From Cellulomonas sp. RIT-PI-Y (GTDB lineage: Bacteria; Actinomycetota; Actinomycetes; Actinomycetales; Cellulomonadaceae): a stretch of 64,000 nt of DNA. Positions 60,982-64,000 of the stretch are shown here, in pieces; the stretch's first letter is position 1; each line of letters opens with the position of its first letter. The stretch lies in contig NZ_JANZKP010000003.1 of the NCBI RefSeq assembly GCF_025642745.1, positions 52,124 to 116,123 of the forward strand, given 5' to 3'. A program made the position numbers and the translations under genes. Below the pieces are notes generated by a model that was given only the letters and a program-made list of their open reading frames with translations, was not told the origin of the DNA and searched no databases.

Positions 60982-62271
60982 ATGAACACCCGCACCCGAC
61001 CTCTCGCCGCACTCGGCGCCGGCCTGACCGCCGCCCTGCTCCTGGCCGCCTGCGGACAGTCGGCGGACACCGCCACCCCGGCCGCGTCCACCACCCCGGA
61101 GCCGACCTCGGCCTCGCAGGAGTCCGCCAGCCTGAAGCCCCGGCTGGTGCTCACCTACGACGGCGGCCTCCAGGTCCTGGACGCCACCACCCTCGAGCTG
61201 GTTTCCGACCTGGAGCTGACCGGCTTCAACCGGGTCAACCCCTCCGGCGACGGCCGCCACGTGCTGGTCTCCACCGAGGGCGGCTTCCGGGTGCTCGACG
61301 CCGGGACCTGGGCCCAGGCGCACGGCGACCACAGCCACTTCTTCGTGGCCGACCCGACCCTCACCGACCTCACCTACGCCGCCGAGACCCCCGGTCACGC
61401 GGTCGTGCACGAGGGCCGCACCGCACTCTTCGACGACGGCACCGGCCAGGTCACCGTCGTCGACTCCGCCGCCATCGCCGACCCGGACGCCGAGCGCCGC
61501 GAGTTCACCACCCCCGAGGCGCACCACGGCGTCGCGGTCGAGCTCTCCGACGGCAGCGTCGTGGTCTCCGAGGGCGACGAGGACTCCCGCACCGGCATCC
61601 GGCTGCTGGCCGCCGACGACAGCGAGACCGCGGTCAACGACCAGTGCCCGGGCGTGCACGGCGAGGCCGTCGCCGCGGACGAGGTCGTCGTGATCGGCTG
61701 CGAGAACGGCGCCCTGGTGGTCACGGACGGCCAGATCAGCAAGGTCGCGGCCCCCGACGCCTACGGCCGGATCGGCAACCAGGCCGGGTCCGAGGAGTCG
61801 CCGGTGGTGCTGGGCGACTACAAGTCCGACCCGGACGCCGACCTGGAGCGCCCGACCCGGGTCAGCCTGATCGACACCCGTACCGCGACCCTGACCCTGG
61901 TCGACCTGCCCTCCTCGTACACCTTCCGCTCGCTGGCCCGCGATGACGACGGCGAGGCCCTGGTGCTCGGCACCGACGGCAACCTGCACGTCATCGACCC
62001 CGAGACCGGCACGCTGGTCCGGTCGATGCCGGTGCTCGACGCGTGGGAGGAGCCGGAGAACTGGCAGGAGCCCCGCCCGGCGATCCAGGTGCACGACGGC
62101 ACCGCGTACATCACCGATCCGGCGAACGACCGCCTGCTCGCGGTCGACGTCCTGACCGGCGAGATCTGGAACTCCGCCGACCTCACCGTCACCCCGAACG
62201 AGCTGACCGTCGCCACCGGCGAGCAGGAGCACGAGCACGAGGGGCACGAGCACGAGGAGCACGAGGACTGA
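60982..62271 (+). CDS. aztD: Zinc metallochaperone AztD
   Basis: A 429-residue secreted lipoprotein (lipobox LLAAC, C24) with a beta-propeller body. It shows VLTYDGGLQVLDATTLELV, the HGDHSHFF segment (about 113-120), YAAETPGHAVVHEGRTALF, TPEAHHGVAVEL and a His/Glu-rich tail (EHEHEGHEHEEHED) fit for zinc. AztD passes zinc to the binding protein AztC of the AztABC importer. The aztABC genes are not in the window. A Zur-like box overlaps the promoter, so zinc repression is likely. Confidence 0.9.
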   Translation: MNTRTRPLAALGAGLTAALLLAACGQSADTATPAASTTPEPTSASQESASLKPRLVLTYDGGLQVLDATTLELVSDLELTGFNRVNPSGDGRHVLVSTEGGFRVLDAGTWAQAHGDHSHFFVADPTLTDLTYAAETPGHAVVHEGRTALFDDGTGQVTVVDSAAIADPDAERREFTTPEAHHGVAVELSDGSVVVSEGDEDSRTGIRLLAADDSETAVNDQCPGVHGEAVAADEVVVIGCENGALVVTDGQISKVAAPDAYGRIGNQAGSEESPVVLGDYKSDPDADLERPTRVSLIDTRTATLTLVDLPSSYTFRSLARDDDGEALVLGTDGNLHVIDPETGTLVRSMPVLDAWEEPENWQEPRPAIQVHDGTAYITDPANDRLLAVDVLTGEIWNSADLTVTPNELTVATGEQEHEHEGHEHEEHED

Positions 62272-62280
62272 TCCTCCGCA

Positions 62281-62329
62281 GACCGACGGCCCGGCCCCGC
62301 ATCCTCTGCGCGGGACCGGGCCGTCGGTC
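62281..62329. terminator. Hairpin terminator after aztD
   Basis: GACCGACGGCCCGG (62281-62294) pairs perfectly with CCGGGCCGTCGGTC (62316-62329). It also serves the convergent gene that ends at 62333. Confidence 0.85.
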
Positions 62330-62332
62330 GTG

Positions 62333-62602
62333 TCAGTGCGAGCGCAACGCGTCGATCAGCTCGTCCTTGGTCATCGTCGACCGGCCCTCGATCTCCAGCT
62401 CGGCGGCCCGGCCGCGCAGGTCGTCGACCGTCCAGTCGTCGTAGGAACCGGACTCCCCGCCCTTCTTCCCCACACTGCTGCGGCCACGGGCCGCGGCGGC
62501 GTTGGCGATCCGGGCGGACTTCTCCTTGCTGTTCCCCTCGTCCCGGAGCTCCTCGTACAGCTCCTTGTCCTTGATGCTGGGACCGGGATCGCGTTCGGGC
62601 AT
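62333..62602 (-). CDS. DUF7218/Rho-N-type small protein
   Basis: An 89-residue basic protein. Its first half reads SIKDKELYEELRDEGNSKEK and IANAAAARGRSSVG, as in small actinobacterial proteins with a KELYEELR start. The second half (about 53-88) is a Rho-N/SAP-like fold: DDWTVDDLRGRAAELEIEG and MTKDELIDALRSH. Such domains bind nucleic acid; the role of the protein is not known. Confidence 0.85.
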   Translation of the reverse strand: MPERDPGPSIKDKELYEELRDEGNSKEKSARIANAAAARGRSSVGKKGGESGSYDDWTVDDLRGRAAELEIEGRSTMTKDELIDALRSH

Positions 62603-62658
62603 GGCAGGCCTCCTTCGGGTGTCCGTCGACTCTCCTCCGGGCCGGGACCGCCCGCATC

Positions 62659-63132
62659 TCAGCCGTCCAGGAACCGCCGGACCGCCTCGACCACCAGCGC
62701 GTGGTCCTCGGCCTGCGGCAGCCCGGAGACCGTCACCACGCCGACGATCCCGACCCCCTCCACGTGCACCGGGAACGCCCCGCCGTGCGCCGCGTACTCC
62801 TGCACGGGCAGCCCCTGCTTCTCCGCGAAGGTCGTCCCGGCCGCCCGGTGCCGCAGACCCGCGAGATAGGAGGACATGCCGAACCGCTCCACCACCCGGC
62901 TCTTGCGCTCGATCCAGCTGTCGTTGTCCGGCGTCGTGCCCGGACGTGCCGCGTGGAACAGCTGCTGGCGCCCCCGGCGGATGTCCACCGTGACCGCCAG
63001 CTCCCGTTCCGCGGCGAGGGCGACCAGCAGGCCGCCCAGCTCCCAGGCGTCGTCGTTGCTGAACGTCGCGAACCGCAGCTCGCGCTCCTGCCGCTCGACC
63101 TCCGCCACCAGGCGGGTCAGATCCTCCGTCAT
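62659..63132 (-). CDS. UPF0303 (HbpS/GlcG-like) family protein
   Basis: A 157-residue protein of the UPF0303 family, which has the GlcG/HbpS haem-degrading fold. It shows FATFSNDDAWELGGLLV (about 21-37), TVDIRRGRQQLFHAARPGT and FPVHVEGVGIVGVVTVSGLPQAEDH near the end, in conserved order. The function in actinobacteria is unproven. The ATG is at 63130-63132, 23 bases after the stop of the next gene. Confidence 0.88.
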   Translation of the reverse strand: MTEDLTRLVAEVERQERELRFATFSNDDAWELGGLLVALAAERELAVTVDIRRGRQQLFHAARPGTTPDNDSWIERKSRVVERFGMSSYLAGLRHRAAGTTFAEKQGLPVQEYAAHGGAFPVHVEGVGIVGVVTVSGLPQAEDHALVVEAVRRFLDG

Positions 63133-63155
63133 GGCGCCAGCATGGCACCGGCGGC

Positions 63156-64000
63156 TCAGCGCCGACGAGCCCGCAGCACCGCGTCCTGCACGTCGTGCTC
63201 CTGCTCTCCGTGCCGCTCCACCCGGTCCCGGGCCTCGGCCACCTGGATCTCCCAGTCGGCCGGGTCCAGCAGCGCCGCGATCTGCTCGGCGGTCATGAAC
63301 CAGTCCTCCAGCGCTCCGAGCCCGTCGCGCAGGTGCCGGTCGTGCGGGTGGTGCCCGACGATCAGCAGCGTCCCGCCCGGTGCCACCGCCTCGGCCATCC
63401 GCCGGAACAGCGCGTCCCGGCCGCCCGGCTCCGGGTGCAGGAAGTGCGAGGTCACCAGGTCGTACCGCCGGCCGTCCGCGTCCCAGTCGCCGGCGTCCGC
63501 CTGCTCGGTGCGCACCGCGACGCCCTGCTCGGCCGCGAACTCCGCGACCCGGTCCAGCGCGCCCTGCGCGATGTCCACCGCGGTCACGTCCCAGCCGCGC
63601 AGCGCCAGCCACACCGAGTCGCCGCCCTCGCCGGCGCCGATGTCCACCGCGGTCCCGGGCGCCAGGTCGGCCGCCTCGGTCTCCAGCACCCGGTTCGGCC
63701 GCCCGGACCACACCCGCGGCGCCGTCCGGTACCGCTCCTCCCAGAACGCCCGGCCGGTCGGCGGCTGCCCGTGCGTGGCCGACGCGAACTTCTCGTGGTC
63801 GGCGGCCCGGACCGCGGCGAGCGTGTCCTCCTCGATAAGCTCCAGGTTCATCATCGCCGCGGCCGCCTGCCCCTCGGCCGCCGCGACCACCACCTGCGCG
63901 CTGAGGTCGGTGACGTTGCCCGCCGCCCGCACCCCCGGCACCACGGTCTGCCCACGGTCGCCGGTCGCCAGGACGCTCGACCCCGGGAACGGGCCCTCCT
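63156..64000 (-). CDS. Thioredoxin-reductase-like/SAM methyltransferase fusion, partial
   Basis: The 3' 281 codons of a larger gene that runs off the right edge; the frame is open to base 64000. The first visible part (about 50 residues) is the C-terminal end of a pyridine-nucleotide disulfide oxidoreductase: VPGVRAAGNVTDLSAQVVVAA and EGQAAAAMMNLELIEED. It continues without a stop into a class I methyltransferase with AFWEERY, the SAM-binding VDIGAGEGGDSVWLALRG and SHFLHPEPGGRD. This bifunctional arrangement is known in actinobacteria. The substrate of either part is unknown. Confidence 0.82.
   Translation of the reverse strand, partial: EGPFPGSSVLATGDRGQTVVPGVRAAGNVTDLSAQVVVAAAEGQAAAAMMNLELIEEDTLAAVRAADHEKFASATHGQPPTGRAFWEERYRTAPRVWSGRPNRVLETEAADLAPGTAVDIGAGEGGDSVWLALRGWDVTAVDIAQGALDRVAEFAAEQGVAVRTEQADAGDWDADGRRYDLVTSHFLHPEPGGRDALFRRMAEAVAPGGTLLIVGHHPHDRHLRDGLGALEDWFMTAEQIAALLDPADWEIQVAEARDRVERHGEQEHDVQDAVLRARRR

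Overview
The window is very GC-rich chromosomal DNA from an actinobacterium, most likely an order Micrococcales organism of the Cellulomonas type. Supporting signs are a BldC regulator, a DUF3073 protein, a PASTA-tailed class A penicillin-binding protein, many LLM-class (F420/FMN) oxidoreductases, a C50-carotenoid cluster, and secreted GH6 and GH26 glycoside hydrolases. Many starts sit 6-7 nt after a TANNNT -10 box (leaderless transcripts), and operon genes are joined by ATGA or GTGA overlaps. The genus is inference; there is no rRNA here.

Layout. 1-3916: carotenoid operon on the minus strand (crtE-crtB-crtI-crtYe-crtYf, cut by the left edge). 4095-7725: galE, an LLM oxidoreductase, a zincin-like protein, a tRNA Glu-Asp-Phe cluster and a MarR regulator. 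7809-10951: two coupled oxidoreductases, the second an LLM/FAD-oxidase fusion with a repeat-derived insertion. 10991-19117: an anti-sigma-type ATPase, a PASTA PBP, a small CxC protein, an ArsR regulator, an M15 peptidase, a GH26-PKD secreted enzyme and a CE1758/CE1759-type flavin monooxygenase pair. 19344-24917: a complete bacteriophytochrome fused to a SpoIIE phosphatase, a crcB pair, a holin-like/DUF3618 pair, MGMT, bldC and DUF3073. 25000-34376: purM-purF, YigZ, a sterol-carrier family protein, a GH6 cellulase, gdhA and purL.

34482-44549 holds a DUF2599 lipoprotein and then an apparent rearrangement scar. There a cysteine-codon leader peptide (ending CCCR) runs straight into a 3'-truncated sugar permease gene lying in the opposite direction. 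Beyond it are a sugar ABC ATPase with a divergent ROK regulator, an iron-box-linked siderophore-interacting protein and an Opp-type transporter. 44626-48215 holds a TetR regulator, a His-rich membrane protein and a YcnI/DUF3105/DUF305 set that suggests copper handling.

48319-60877 is the most striking block. A second leaderless Cys-Cys-Cys-Arg leader peptide precedes a tightly coupled operon: SsuD-like monooxygenase, acyl-CoA-dehydrogenase-type monooxygenase, complete oligopeptide-type ABC transporter, LysR regulator, rhodanese, alpha/beta hydrolase, GlcD-like FAD oxidase, NADPH:FMN reductase and flavin reductase. This reads as a cysteine-attenuated organosulfur scavenging system with an unknown, probably bulky or peptide-like substrate. 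It is followed by aztD under a Zur-like box, a Rho-N-type small protein, a UPF0303 protein and a reductase/methyltransferase fusion cut by the right edge.

A 64-nt palindromic repeat occurs twice (19232 and 45230) with the same 18-nt spacing between arms. I saw no CRISPR array, IS element or prophage.
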